Below, piece after piece: positions 1 to 7,694 of a DNA stretch of 55,979 nt. The stretch's first letter is position 1. Each line of letters opens with the position of its first letter. The notes beneath the pieces were generated by a model. The model saw nothing but the letters and a program-made list of their open reading frames with translations. It had not been told where the DNA came from and did not search any database. The position numbers were made by a program, and so were the translations under genes. The DNA lies in assembly GCF_001672915.1 (NCBI RefSeq), contig NZ_LZKR01000020.1, positions 1 to 55,979 on the forward strand, given 5' to 3'. The stretch is from Mycobacterium sp. 1245805.9. GTDB taxonomy: Bacteria; Actinomycetota; Actinomycetes; Mycobacteriales; Mycobacteriaceae.

Positions 1-1
1 C

Positions 2-1348
2 TCCCACCCGCGCCGGGCCCCCCCCGCCGCCCGGGGCGGCGACGGCGGCAACGGCGGCAACGGCGGCACCGGGGGCGCCGGGGCCGCGTCGGGCAGCGGC
101 GGCACGGGCGGTGTCGGCGGAGCCGGAGCCGCCGGCGGTCCCGGTGGCACCGGGGGGTTGTTGTGGGGCAACGGCGGTACGGGCGGAACCGGTGGGGCCG
201 GCGGCACGGGTGGCATGGGCGGAAGCGCGGTGTTGCTCGGCAGCGGCGGGGCCGGCGGTGTCGGCGGAACCGGAGCGGTCGGCACTATGGGCGCTGGTGG
301 CACAGGCGGCAATGCCGGCAATGGCGGCACAGGAGGTAACGCCGGGCTGTTGTTCGGCAACGGCGGCGCCGGTGGTGCCGGGGGCGTCGGCGGACTTGGC
401 GGCACCGGGAGTGCCGGCACTACCACCTCCGCCGGGGGGACCGGCGGGCACGGCGGCGACGGCGGTGTGGGCGGGGCCGGTGGTCAGGGCTCGGCTTGGT
501 TTGGCGGCCACGCCGGTGGCGGCGGCGCCGGGGGCGACGGCGGCCACGGCGGGCAGGGCGGCGCCGGGGTCAACGTCGTCACGGGGACCGCCGGCCAAGG
601 CGGTAATGGCGGCAACGGTGGTAACGCCGGGCTGGGCGGCAGCGCAGGTGGGGCCGGTGCTAGCCCGGGTGCGGCGGGCAACGGCGGCGACGGCGGCAAC
701 GGCGGCAACGGCGGAAACGGCATTCCCGCCGGCGACAACATTGCGAGGCCCAACGCCGGTGGCGGCGGTGGCGGCGGCGGCGCCGGCGGCGACAGCACCG
801 GCGGGGGTCACGGCGGCACCGGCGGCACCGGCGGTAACGGCGGCATCACCACCAACATCCAGGGCTACCAGGGCAGCGGCGGTGGCGGTGGCCACGGTGG
901 TGGCGCTGCCGGCACCGTCGGCGGGCCCGGTGGCGGCGGCGGTGGCGGCGGCGCGGCGACCATCCAGTCCGCCAGCGCCACCGGCGGCAACGGCAGCAAT
1001 GGCGTCGGCAGCGGCGGCGGCCGCGGCGGCATCGGCGCAAGCGTCAGTGGCTCGGGCTTCCCTAACGCCGCCGGTGGCGGTGGCGGAGGCGGCGGCGGTG
1101 TCGTCGGCGGCATTGCCGGGGCCGGCGGCGACGGCGGAGGGGTTGGCGGAGGCGTGGGTAGCGCGGCCGGTGGTCATGGTGGTGCCGCCGGGGCTGACGG
1201 CACCGACGGCAACATAGGCAGTTCCGGAGGCAACCCCGGCGCCGGCGGTAATGCCGGTGCTGGTGGCGGTGGTGGCGGCGGTGGTGGTGGCGCCGACAGG
1301 AATTCCGGCAACGCCACTGGCGGCGGCGGCGGAAACGGCGGCCCGTAA
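2..1348 (+). CDS. PE_PGRS family protein, 3' part (5' end outside window)
   Basis: The reading frame is an almost unbroken run of [12 protein letters not shown] triplets with occasional LLFGNGG and LLWGNGG units, which is the signature of the PGRS domain of mycobacterial PE_PGRS proteins. Family members are exported by ESX-5 and displayed on the cell surface; the role of this one is unknown. The N-terminal PE domain and start codon lie upstream of the window, and the stop is at 1346-1348. The first ~35 bases read as Pro/Arg-rich, unlike any PGRS unit, and may be poor sequence at a contig end in a hard GC-rich region. The last third is unusually rich in long Gly runs. It ends 9 bp from the convergent next gene. 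PGRS identity is secure; full length is not visible. Confidence 0.9.
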   Translation, partial: SHPRRAPPAARGGDGGNGGNGGTGGAGAASGSGGTGGVGGAGAAGGPGGTGGLLWGNGGTGGTGGAGGTGGMGGSAVLLGSGGAGGVGGTGAVGTMGAGGTGGNAGNGGTGGNAGLLFGNGGAGGAGGVGGLGGTGSAGTTTSAGGTGGHGGDGGVGGAGGQGSAWFGGHAGGGGAGGDGGHGGQGGAGVNVVTGTAGQGGNGGNGGNAGLGGSAGGAGASPGAAGNGGDGGNGGNGGNGIPAGDNIARPNAGGGGGGGGAGGDSTGGGHGGTGGTGGNGGITTNIQGYQGSGGGGGHGGGAAGTVGGPGGGGGGGGAATIQSASATGGNGSNGVGSGGGRGGIGASVSGSGFPNAAGGGGGGGGGVVGGIAGAGGDGGGVGGGVGSAAGGHGGAAGADGTDGNIGSSGGNPGAGGNAGAGGGGGGGGGGADRNSGNATGGGGGNGGP

Positions 1349-1357
1349 CCGCACCGC

Positions 1358-1992
1358 TCAAAAGCCTCGCTTGGCTGCCCGCACCGCGGCAACGACGTCG
1401 TCGTCCCCTTTGAAGTTGACGCGAACGGCGTTGCGGCCGAACGCGAAGAGCAACAATTCTTGCGGTTCGCCGGTCACAGAGACCGGCGAACCGTTGCCTA
1501 CCGCCACCACCGTCCGACCGTCGGGGTGCGCAGCGTGAGTCGAGCGGGCAGCGCAGCCATCGACTTCGACAGCCCGACCCGGCTGACCCAAGGGATGCGC
1601 CGTCTCACCGCGGCTGTGGTTTTGGCGTCGAGTTCCCTTGGCTCCCAGCCGGTTTGCGCACGGCGGAGGTCCTCGTGATGGACGAACATCTCGTGGATAC
1701 TTGCCAGCGGGTCGAGCACCTTGAATAGCGAAAGAACCGGCGGGCCGGAGGCAAGCAGCTCGACCAGGTCCTCGTACGTCGTGGAGGCGGCCAACCGGTC
1801 TTGCACGCGCGCGGTGTGTGACGCCAGCGGCCCGAAGACGAGGCCGGGCAACGCATCAGGACGGCGTTCGCGCACGACCAGGTGCGCGGCAAGGTCGCGG
1901 GTGGTCCAGCCTTCGCACAGGGTGGGAGCATCCGGTCCCACCGCCCGCATGATTCCGACTATGGCGGAACGTTCGCGCTGGGCTATCGACAT
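1358..1992 (-). pseudogene. TIGR03085-like mycothiol-dependent isomerase/DinB-type protein, apparent frameshift
   Basis: The protein opens MSIAQRERSAIVGIMRAVG and carries motifs of the maleylpyruvate-isomerase N-terminal (MDMPI/DinB) metal-binding fold: DLAAHL with His37 and HEMFVHHEDLRRAQ with His100, Glu101 and His105, the likely metal ligands. The first frame runs to about residue 157 (RLTLRTP) and then meets a premature stop. The natural continuation DGRTVVAVGNGSPVSVTG, ending KRGF at 1358, sits in the neighbouring frame. Restoring one C in the C-run opposite 1523-1526 would give one ~211-residue protein, close to the family length. This is either a real single-base deletion or a homopolymer sequencing error. 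The specific substrate is unknown. Confidence 0.75.
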
Positions 1993-2063
1993 CGCCCCAC
2001 GATAGGCCGAGGGGCCTAACAGACGCTTACACCTGATTGCTACCCGCCCATCAGGTCGGCGAG

Positions 2064-3470
2064 CTATGGAATCTCGTACACCACGATCTTGTCGGCGATG
2101 CCGCGCAGGGCGGCCTCCTTCCGAACCGGTCGGATCGACTCCTTCTCCAGGATGGCCGCGACGCCGGGAGCGTCGATCACGGGACCGGTGATGTGGATCT
2201 CCTGCGCGGTCGACAGGCTCTGCACCCGCGCCGCGATGTTGACGGTCTGCCCGAAATAGTCCTGCCGCTCGTTCAGCATCACCGCGAGACACGGCCCCTC
2301 ATGGATGCCGATCTTTACGATCAGGTCGGTCCTGCCGCGCTCGGCATTGAGCTTGTCCATCGCCGCCCGCATCCGCAAGGCCGCGGCGAGCGCGTGGTCC
2401 GGCTGGACAAAGGTCGCCATCACCGCGTCCCCGATGGTCTTGACGACGGCCCCCTTTTCGGCGGCGATTATTTCCACGAGCGCATGAAAATGCGCGCGCA
2501 CCAAGTCGAACGCGGCGAGGTCACCGACACGCTCATAAAGCGCGGTCGAACCCTTGAGGTCGGTGAACAAAAAGGTCAACGAGGTGATCTTGAGGCGCTG
2601 ATCGATGGTGAGGTTGTCAGCCTTGAACACATCGCGAAACGTCTGATTCGACAGCATTCGCTTGGCGGTGAGGAACGGCCTGCGCTTGGCCAGCACATTG
2701 TGGAGCTCGTCGGCGACAAAGACGGTGGGCAGTGTCCGCACGCTGCATCGATTGTCGACTGCGAGCCGCAACGGGCCTGGTCGCAAAGTGATCGACTCGG
2801 TCGGCGGATGGGCTTTGTTGAAGGTCAGCCCGAGCTGCTGACTTTCCTCGGTCGGTTCGCCCTGGACGTCGATGAAATGTGCGGTATGAGTCACCGGCTC
2901 GAAAACGATGATGAATTGTGGCGGGAGCTCCAAGGACAGCACGGCCTTTTCGCCGGCGGCCAGCTCCATCGCATCCAACGTCGACTCCCCGGTCAGCGAA
3001 GCAAAAGAATCCCCGCCGAGATCGATGCCCGAACTCCAGAACACCTGCGTGTAGTAGTCCCATAGCGGGAGCGTGTTGGGATCGTGGGCGGCAATCCGCC
3101 TGACCTTCGGGCTGACCGTAAACGCCACCTCGACCTGCTCATCGACGGAAGGCTCGTAGCCGCAGGCGCATAGTCCACATCGATAGTCGTCGTCGCGCAG
3201 CGATTTCAGCGTGTCATGCGCGTCCAGCACGCCGCTGCAACCGGGACACAGCACGTTCCAGGTGAGATCGAACAGGCCAAGCCGCGAGGCATGCAGGAAG
3301 CCGGAAATCACCTTCTCTTCGTCGAAGCCGGTGCGCTTGGAAAAGTCCAGGGCGTTGATTCGATTGAGCTCAGAATCCTCGCCGTCCTCGATCAGCCGCG
3401 CGATAGCGTCCGCGATGTCCCGATCGGCGGTTCGCTTCAGGGCCGAAAATTGGGACTGGAGGTCGCTCAT
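2064..3470 (-). CDS. Class III adenylate/guanylate cyclase with N-terminal zinc-ribbon region
   Basis: A 468-residue protein whose last ~170 residues form a class III nucleotidyl cyclase domain. The catalytic set is intact: metal-binding Asp304 (FTDLKGST) and Asp348 (KTIGDAVMA), base-selecting Lys344 and Asp404 (DYFGQTVN), and transition-state Asn411 and Arg415 (NIAAR). Lys plus Asp predicts ATP as substrate, so cAMP is the likely product. The N-terminal ~290 residues include CPGC (75-78) and CGLCAC (98-103), probably a zinc ribbon, and resemble the sensory region of DUF5939-type cyclases. There is no membrane segment, so it should be cytosolic. The ATG at 3470 lies 6 nt after a TAGGTT hexamer, which suggests leaderless transcription; GGAG within TTGGAGTC could also serve as a ribosome site. 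Confidence 0.92.
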   Translation of the reverse strand: MSDLQSQFSALKRTADRDIADAIARLIEDGEDSELNRINALDFSKRTGFDEEKVISGFLHASRLGLFDLTWNVLCPGCSGVLDAHDTLKSLRDDDYRCGLCACGYEPSVDEQVEVAFTVSPKVRRIAAHDPNTLPLWDYYTQVFWSSGIDLGGDSFASLTGESTLDAMELAAGEKAVLSLELPPQFIIVFEPVTHTAHFIDVQGEPTEESQQLGLTFNKAHPPTESITLRPGPLRLAVDNRCSVRTLPTVFVADELHNVLAKRRPFLTAKRMLSNQTFRDVFKADNLTIDQRLKITSLTFLFTDLKGSTALYERVGDLAAFDLVRAHFHALVEIIAAEKGAVVKTIGDAVMATFVQPDHALAAALRMRAAMDKLNAERGRTDLIVKIGIHEGPCLAVMLNERQDYFGQTVNIAARVQSLSTAQEIHITGPVIDAPGVAAILEKESIRPVRKEAALRGIADKIVVYEIP

Positions 3471-3476
3471 GACTCC

Positions 3477-3482
3477 AACCTA
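3477..3482 (-). promoter_or_regulatory. Candidate -10 element for leaderless cyclase transcript
   Basis: Read on the minus strand, TAGGTT fits the mycobacterial TANNNT -10 consensus and is followed by six bases (GGAGTC) and then the cyclase ATG. That spacing puts +1 on or next to the start codon. No good -35 is visible. Confidence 0.4.
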
Positions 3483-3582
3483 AAGATCACCGCAACCTGG
3501 CGGCTAAAGCTTTGTTGACACACCGGACAGTTCAACACAAGTCGCATCGATTTTGATCCGATGCGGCCCCGATCAATTCGAT

Positions 3583-3588
3583 TAGGGT
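3583..3588 (+). promoter_or_regulatory. Candidate -10 element for leaderless transcript of the 3595 gene
   Basis: TAGGGT fits TANNNT, and its last base is exactly 7 nt before the A of the ATG at 3595, the usual geometry of mycobacterial leaderless genes. There is no Shine-Dalgarno sequence before this ATG, which agrees. An inverted repeat, GCATCG (3544-3549) / CGATGC (3559-3564), lies just upstream and could be an operator. Confidence 0.45.
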
Positions 3589-3594
3589 TGTTTC

Positions 3595-3939
3595 ATGGGT
3601 GGCGACTTTGTCGAGATCCGCATAACCCACCCCTGGGAATCTCTCGAGTCGACGCCCGAGGCCGTCCGCCCGCGGCTGCTGGACTGGGAGATTGACGCCA
3701 AGGGTAGGCACGTCGCCTGGCGTTACCGGATAACCCGATATGAGCAGGACGGCCAACCGAGGTGGTGGTTGGACGGGACCGGCCAGCACCCGTGGACCAG
3801 CGACGACATCGAGTACCTGAAGGATGTCGCCGAGCACCACGCCGGTCGCCTGTTGCGCAGACAGAGATGGCAGCCCAAGAGCATGTACAACGGCCAGGAG
3901 CCCCCGCTGTGGCTAGGGGGCCGAGGGTTGTCGTCCTGA
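3595..3939 (+). CDS. Hypothetical protein (114 aa)
   Basis: A short soluble protein with no signal peptide or membrane helix, rich in Trp and charged residues (HPWESLES, WWLDGTGQHPW, DDIEYLKDVAEHHAG). I do not recognise a family. Several points favour a real gene: third-position GC typical of the region, a leaderless promoter arrangement at the ATG, and a sensible size between divergently and convergently placed neighbours. Its last 27 bases overlap the end of the convergent MarR gene. No function can be inferred. Confidence 0.7.
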   Translation: MGGDFVEIRITHPWESLESTPEAVRPRLLDWEIDAKGRHVAWRYRITRYEQDGQPRWWLDGTGQHPWTSDDIEYLKDVAEHHAGRLLRRQRWQPKSMYNGQEPPLWLGGRGLSS

Positions 3940-4413
3940 GGGCTCGTCTTCGGCGGAGTCGTCGTCGTTGGCCAAGTGATGCAGGAGGCGTTCGTTGAGG
4001 GCGGCGAGCATGTCGAGCTCCGCCGGGGAAAGCAGATCGATGAATTTCCGGCGGACGTCTTCTACGTGCCGGGGCGCCGCCTTCTCGATGGCGGCGCGGC
4101 CGGCCGGCAGCAGGCAGACCATGGTGCTGCGGGCATCGTCGGGGTTGGGCTGGCGGCAGATCAGCCCGTCCTTCTCCATGCGCCGCACCTGGTGGGAGAC
4201 CCGGCTCTTCTCCCAGCCCAGCGTGTTGCACAGGTCGTGCGCGGGCATGCGGTCGCCGTCGTGCTCGGAGAGCACCGCCAGGATCTGGTAGTCGGCCGCG
4301 GAGAGGCCTGATTTCTGCAGGCCCCGGTTCAGGTGCACGCCGAGCTGGTGATGCGCGTGCTGGAAGGCGCGCCAGGCGCGGTCTTCACGCGGGGTCAGCC
4401 AGTTCGGTTCCAT
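3913..4413 (-). CDS. MarR family transcriptional regulator
   Basis: A 166-residue winged-helix protein. The recognition region LSAADYQILAVLSEHDGD is followed by LCNTLGWEKSRVSHQVRRM and the wing with DARSTMVCLLPAGRAAI, the standard MarR layout. MarR proteins bind palindromes as dimers and release DNA on binding a small aromatic ligand. The gene is divergent from the reductase at 4510, and the 96-bp gap holds two palindromes sharing the same half-site, so it very probably represses both itself and the reductase. The C-terminus (NDDDSAEDEPSGRQPSAP) is acidic and presumably disordered. The ligand is unknown. Confidence 0.9.
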   Translation of the reverse strand: MEPNWLTPREDRAWRAFQHAHHQLGVHLNRGLQKSGLSAADYQILAVLSEHDGDRMPAHDLCNTLGWEKSRVSHQVRRMEKDGLICRQPNPDDARSTMVCLLPAGRAAIEKAAPRHVEDVRRKFIDLLSPAELDMLAALNERLLHHLANDDDSAEDEPSGRQPSAP

Positions 4414-4435
4414 CGGCGTCCATCTTAGCCGGTTG

Positions 4436-4449
4436 GTTGACGCATCAAC
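4436..4449. promoter_or_regulatory. Candidate MarR operator 1
   Basis: GTTGACGCATCAAC has 5-bp arms GTTGA/TCAAC with one mismatched pair near the centre. It lies 23 bp upstream of the MarR start and shares its half-site with the better palindrome at 4461-4480. Confidence 0.55.
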
Positions 4450-4460
4450 AAAGCGTGCTT

Positions 4461-4480
4461 AAGGTTGAGGAGTCAACCTT
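4461..4480. promoter_or_regulatory. Candidate MarR operator 2 (perfect palindrome)
   Basis: AAGGTTGA-GGAG-TCAACCTT is a perfect 8-bp inverted repeat around a 4-bp centre, 30 bp upstream of the reductase ATG. TTGA/TCAA half-sites are typical of MarR repressors. It lies where a promoter for either divergent gene would be blocked. Confidence 0.7.
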
Positions 4481-4509
4481 TTCGCCGGTCAATCAGAACA
4501 GGACACCTC

Positions 4510-5136
4510 ATGGGCAGCAGCATCAGCATCATCGGCACCGGGAACATGGCCCGCGCCATCGGCGCACTGGCGGTAGCGGGCGGCAATAGCGTCGAGGTCA
4601 TTGGCCGCGATCGGGCCAAGGCCGCCGACCTGGCCGAGGCGCTCGGCGGCGGCGCCACGCCGGGGAAGTTCGGCGCCGTCCCGGCCGGGGACATCGTCAT
4701 CGTTTCCGTGTTGTACGCCAACGTCGTTCCGGTCGTCACCCAATATGGAGACGCCCTCGCGGGCAAGGTCATCGTCGACATCAGCAACCCCTTCAACGCC
4801 GCGGCCGACGGGCTGGCCATCCCCGATGACACCTCGATCGCGAAGGAAGTCGCCAAGGCGGCCCCGGCCAGCGCCAGCGTGGTGAAGGCGTTCAACACCA
4901 TCTTCGGCGTCGTCCTGGCCCAGGGTCGGCCGCTCGACGTCTTCATGGCCGGCGACGACGCGCGCGCCAAGGCGAGCGTGGCGGAGTTCATCGAGAGCCT
5001 TGGGCTGCGCCCGCTGGACGTCGGCGGTTTGGACATGGCGCACTGGCTGGAGGGAACGGGCCTGGTCGTGATGGGTCTCGCCCGCCACGGGGTGGGGAAC
5101 TTCGACTTCGCCCTCGGCGCCGCTGTTCCGAGCTAA
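4510..5136 (+). CDS. NADP/F420-dependent reductase-type protein (F420_oxidored domain)
   Basis: A 208-residue single-domain Rossmann protein starting MGSSISIIGTGNMARAIG, with the dinucleotide motif GTGNMA, then VIGRDRAKAADLA, DIVIVSVLYANV, VIVDISNPFN and VVKAFNTIFG. This matches the NADP-oxidoreductase, coenzyme-F420-dependent family (Pfam PF03807), whose founding enzymes move hydride between F420H2 and NADP+. Many mycobacterial members are uncharacterised, so substrate and cofactor pairing remain inference. The ATG at 4510 was chosen because an upstream in-frame TTG (4465) lies inside the operator palindrome. It is likely controlled by the adjacent MarR protein, and the LLM F420 oxidoreductase follows 65 bp downstream. 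Confidence 0.82.
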   Translation: MGSSISIIGTGNMARAIGALAVAGGNSVEVIGRDRAKAADLAEALGGGATPGKFGAVPAGDIVIVSVLYANVVPVVTQYGDALAGKVIVDISNPFNAAADGLAIPDDTSIAKEVAKAAPASASVVKAFNTIFGVVLAQGRPLDVFMAGDDARAKASVAEFIESLGLRPLDVGGLDMAHWLEGTGLVVMGLARHGVGNFDFALGAAVPS

Positions 5137-5201
5137 GCCGCGAACCAACGGGGGCGCCGTGCGCCCAAAGAATGGTTGATGGATCACTGAAAGGATTCGC
5201 T

Positions 5202-6101
5202 ATGAAGCTCGGTTTCGCACTTCCCATCGTCGGGCCCGCTATCGGCGGCGCCGCTGGTCTGAGCGCGTTCTGCCGCGGGCTCGAGGACCTCGGTTACGAC
5301 ACGCTGTGGGTCGGCGATCGACTGGTCACGCCGGTTGATATGCACAGCACCTATCCGGGCAAGGAGCAGCCGTACCCACCGCAGATGACCCGCTACCTCG
5401 ATCCGGTGCTGCTGTGGACCGTCGCCGCGACGGCGACCAGCCGAGTGCGGCTGAACGCCAGCACGCTCAGCACGTTCTACTACGAGCCGGTGCACCTGGC
5501 CCGCTTGCTGACCACGCTCGACGTGCTCAGCGACGGCCGCCTCGATGTTGGCGTGGGAATCGGGTGGATGAAGGACGAACACGACATCGCCCGTAGCGCG
5601 GACTGGCGCCGGCGCGGGCGGATGCTCGACGATGTGCTGGCTTTCCTGCACGAGTGGTGGACGACCACCCCGGTGTCCTGGGAGAGCGAGTTCTTCTCGC
5701 TGCCGCCGGTCCATGCCGACCTGCGCCCGGTCCAGCCCGGCGGTCCGCCCATCTGGATCGGCGGTGCCAGCGAGGCCGCCATGCGCCGGGTCGGCCGCAG
5801 CGGCGTCGGCTGGCTCGGGGTCGAGGGGCTGCAGGACGAGGTCACCGACCACCTCTGGTCGATTGCGCGCCGGGCGGCGAAGGACGCCGGCCGCGACCCT
5901 GACGCGCTGAAGACGGCCATGCGGATCAACCTCGAACCGGGCACGTCCGTCGACTCGGTTGCGCTCAGGCTCGAGCGCCTCGCCCGGTCGGGGGCCGACG
6001 AGGGAATCGTGGACGCCTTCGCGATGTTTTCTAGCCTCGACCAGATGCTCGACTTCGCCAGCCAGGTAATCGATCGATGGGGTGATGATGGGAAAGCTTG
6101 A
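5202..6101 (+). CDS. LLM class F420-dependent oxidoreductase
   Basis: A 299-residue TIM-barrel protein of the luciferase-like family: MKLGFALPIVGP, then GLEDLGYDTLWVGDRL, STFYYEPVHLARLLTTLDVLS, GRLDVGVGIGWMKDEH and GGPPIWIGGASEAAMRR. These are hallmarks of the mycobacterial F420-dependent (TIGR03619-type) oxidoreductases, which use F420 in place of FMN. The substrate is unknown. The ATG at 5202 is preceded by AAAGGA at good spacing. Its 3' end overlaps the next SDR gene by about 14-20 bp, so the two are probably co-transcribed, possibly together with the F420/NADP-type gene upstream. Confidence 0.88.
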   Translation: MKLGFALPIVGPAIGGAAGLSAFCRGLEDLGYDTLWVGDRLVTPVDMHSTYPGKEQPYPPQMTRYLDPVLLWTVAATATSRVRLNASTLSTFYYEPVHLARLLTTLDVLSDGRLDVGVGIGWMKDEHDIARSADWRRRGRMLDDVLAFLHEWWTTTPVSWESEFFSLPPVHADLRPVQPGGPPIWIGGASEAAMRRVGRSGVGWLGVEGLQDEVTDHLWSIARRAAKDAGRDPDALKTAMRINLEPGTSVDSVALRLERLARSGADEGIVDAFAMFSSLDQMLDFASQVIDRWGDDGKA

Positions 6102-6822
6102 CGGCAAGGTAGTGGTGATCACGGGCGGATCAAGCGGGATGGCGCTGGCCGGTGCCAAGTTGTTCGTTGAAGAAGGAGCTCACGTCTTCATCTCGGGTCG
6201 GCGGAAGGAAGCGCTGGATGAAGCCGTCGAGCTGATCGGCCGGAATGTGACGGGCGTGCAAGCGGATTCGGCCAACCTGGACGATCTGGACCGGTTGTTC
6301 GACACGGTGAGGCGGGAAAAGGGCGCCGTCGACGTGTTGTGGGTGAGCGCGGGGATGGGCGAGGAGGGCAAGCTCGGCGAGATCACCGAGCAGCACTTCG
6401 ACGCGACTTTCGGGCTGAACGCACGGGGCACGCTCTTCACGGTGCAGAAGGCATTGCCGCTTTTCAACGACGGTGGCTCGATCTTCATGACGGGGTCGAT
6501 CGCTTCGGTGAAGGGTTTTCCTCACTGGAGCGTGTACGCGGCCAGCAAGGCTGTATTGCACGCCTACGCCCGCGTGTGGTTGAACGAGTTGAAGGACAGG
6601 AGGATTCGGGTCAACGTGCTGACCCCGGGCCAGGTCGCCACGCCGATACAGGAGCAGTTGTTCGACGAGGAGACGAAGGCACAGTATGAAGCCATCATCC
6701 CGCGGGGAAAGATGGGTAGCCCCGAGGAGATTGCATCGGTCGCACTGTTTCTCGCCTCGGACGACTCGAGCTATGTCAACGGGATGGAGTTGATGGTCGA
6801 CGGCGGCACCACCGCGGTCTGA
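6088..6822 (+). CDS. SDR family oxidoreductase
   Basis: A classical-length SDR of about 244 residues. The cofactor motif is TGGSSGMALAG, in which the third Gly of TGxxxGxG is Ala. The active site has VSAGM in place of NNAG, Ser in TGSIASVKG, and YAASK as the Tyr-Lys pair. The C-terminal VDGGT motif is typical. GTG at 6082 and ATG at 6085 are equally possible starts; 6088 gives the usual MGKLDGK opening. The overlap with the LLM gene implies translational coupling. The changed Gly may alter cofactor preference, but a catalytic protein is still likely. The substrate cannot be read from sequence. Confidence 0.85.
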   Translation: MGKLDGKVVVITGGSSGMALAGAKLFVEEGAHVFISGRRKEALDEAVELIGRNVTGVQADSANLDDLDRLFDTVRREKGAVDVLWVSAGMGEEGKLGEITEQHFDATFGLNARGTLFTVQKALPLFNDGGSIFMTGSIASVKGFPHWSVYAASKAVLHAYARVWLNELKDRRIRVNVLTPGQVATPIQEQLFDEETKAQYEAIIPRGKMGSPEEIASVALFLASDDSSYVNGMELMVDGGTTAV

Positions 6823-6841
6823 CTATGCGGCGCTAATCCGT

Positions 6842-7660
6842 TCAGACGCGGGCCGTTTCGATGGCCGCGCCCATCGCGGTCTGCGACTCGGCACGCTGCC
6901 CAAGCGTGGTGGCCGTGAGCATGAACAGGGTGCGACCGTCGGCACCGCCCAGTTCGCACGCGATCGCGTGGCGACCGGGGGTGTCGATGGTCGCCGTCAC
7001 CGCGCCGCCAGCGATCACGCGTACGAACCGGTCGAACGCCGGGCTGGCCACCCAGACGCCATCGTCTTCGTCGATGGCGATGCCGTCGGGAAAATCCTCG
7101 AGTTCGGCCCAGACGCGTCGGTTATCAAGCGAGCCGTCGTCCGCCAGCTCGAATCCGGTGATGCGACGTCCGAAACTCTCCGCCACCAGCAGCGTCGACG
7201 CGTCGGCCGTGATCGCCATGCCATTGGCGAATTGGAGATCGTCGGCCACTTCGCAAGCCGAGCCGTCCGGGTCGACACGCAACAGGGCGGCGGCCACCGG
7301 CTCGTCGCCTGCCGCGTAGTCGTAGCCGAACTGGCCGACAAAGGCATGGCCGTGGCGATCGACGCACATGTCATTGATCTCGTGGGACGCGAACGGGCTC
7401 AAATCGGCGTGGACGGCAAGACCCGAACCGTCGAAGCGCATCACGTGGCGACGTGCCATCGAAGAGATCAACATCGAGCCATCGGGAAGCCAGCCCAGCC
7501 CCGACGGCTGCTCCAGCTCGACCACGGTGCGAACATCACCGTCTTCGCCGACGCGCAACACGGCGTCACCGTGCATGTCCGAGACGTATAGCGCCCCGTC
7601 GTGCCAACGCGGACCCTCCAAGAAGGAGCGCCCCGTGACCAGGGCATGGATGCCGGGCAT
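6842..7660 (-). CDS. SMP-30/gluconolactonase-like (LRE family) protein
   Basis: A 272-residue six-bladed beta-propeller of the SMP-30 family: FLEGPRWHDGALYVSDMHG, SGLGWLPDGSMLISSM, then NDMCVDRHGHAFVGQFG, FANGMAITADASTLLVAES and PDGIAIDEDDGVWVASP, each a blade motif carrying the expected Glu, Asn and Asp metal ligands. The family hydrolyses lactones or acts as a calcium-binding hydrolase. The frame stays open further upstream, but MPGIHALV at 7660 is the natural beginning because the extension would overlap the ALDH gene. The gene lies downstream of ALDH on the same strand with a 34-bp gap, so a lactone step after aldehyde oxidation is possible. The substrate is unknown. Confidence 0.83.
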   Translation of the reverse strand: MPGIHALVTGRSFLEGPRWHDGALYVSDMHGDAVLRVGEDGDVRTVVELEQPSGLGWLPDGSMLISSMARRHVMRFDGSGLAVHADLSPFASHEINDMCVDRHGHAFVGQFGYDYAAGDEPVAAALLRVDPDGSACEVADDLQFANGMAITADASTLLVAESFGRRITGFELADDGSLDNRRVWAELEDFPDGIAIDEDDGVWVASPAFDRFVRVIAGGAVTATIDTPGRHAIACELGGADGRTLFMLTATTLGQRAESQTAMGAAIETARV

Positions 7661-7694
7661 GGCAAAGATCCTAGGAGGAGCCGCTGGTAGGTGG

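Noticed and set aside
1..1348. CRISPR-like or minisatellite array
   Set aside because: The repetition is the GGC-rich codon pattern of a PE_PGRS protein; there are no spacers of constant length.
484..1392. Long Pro-rich and Arg-rich open frames opposite the PGRS repeats
   Set aside because: They are forced by GGC/GCC triplets on the coding strand; the proteins are low complexity and lack start signals.
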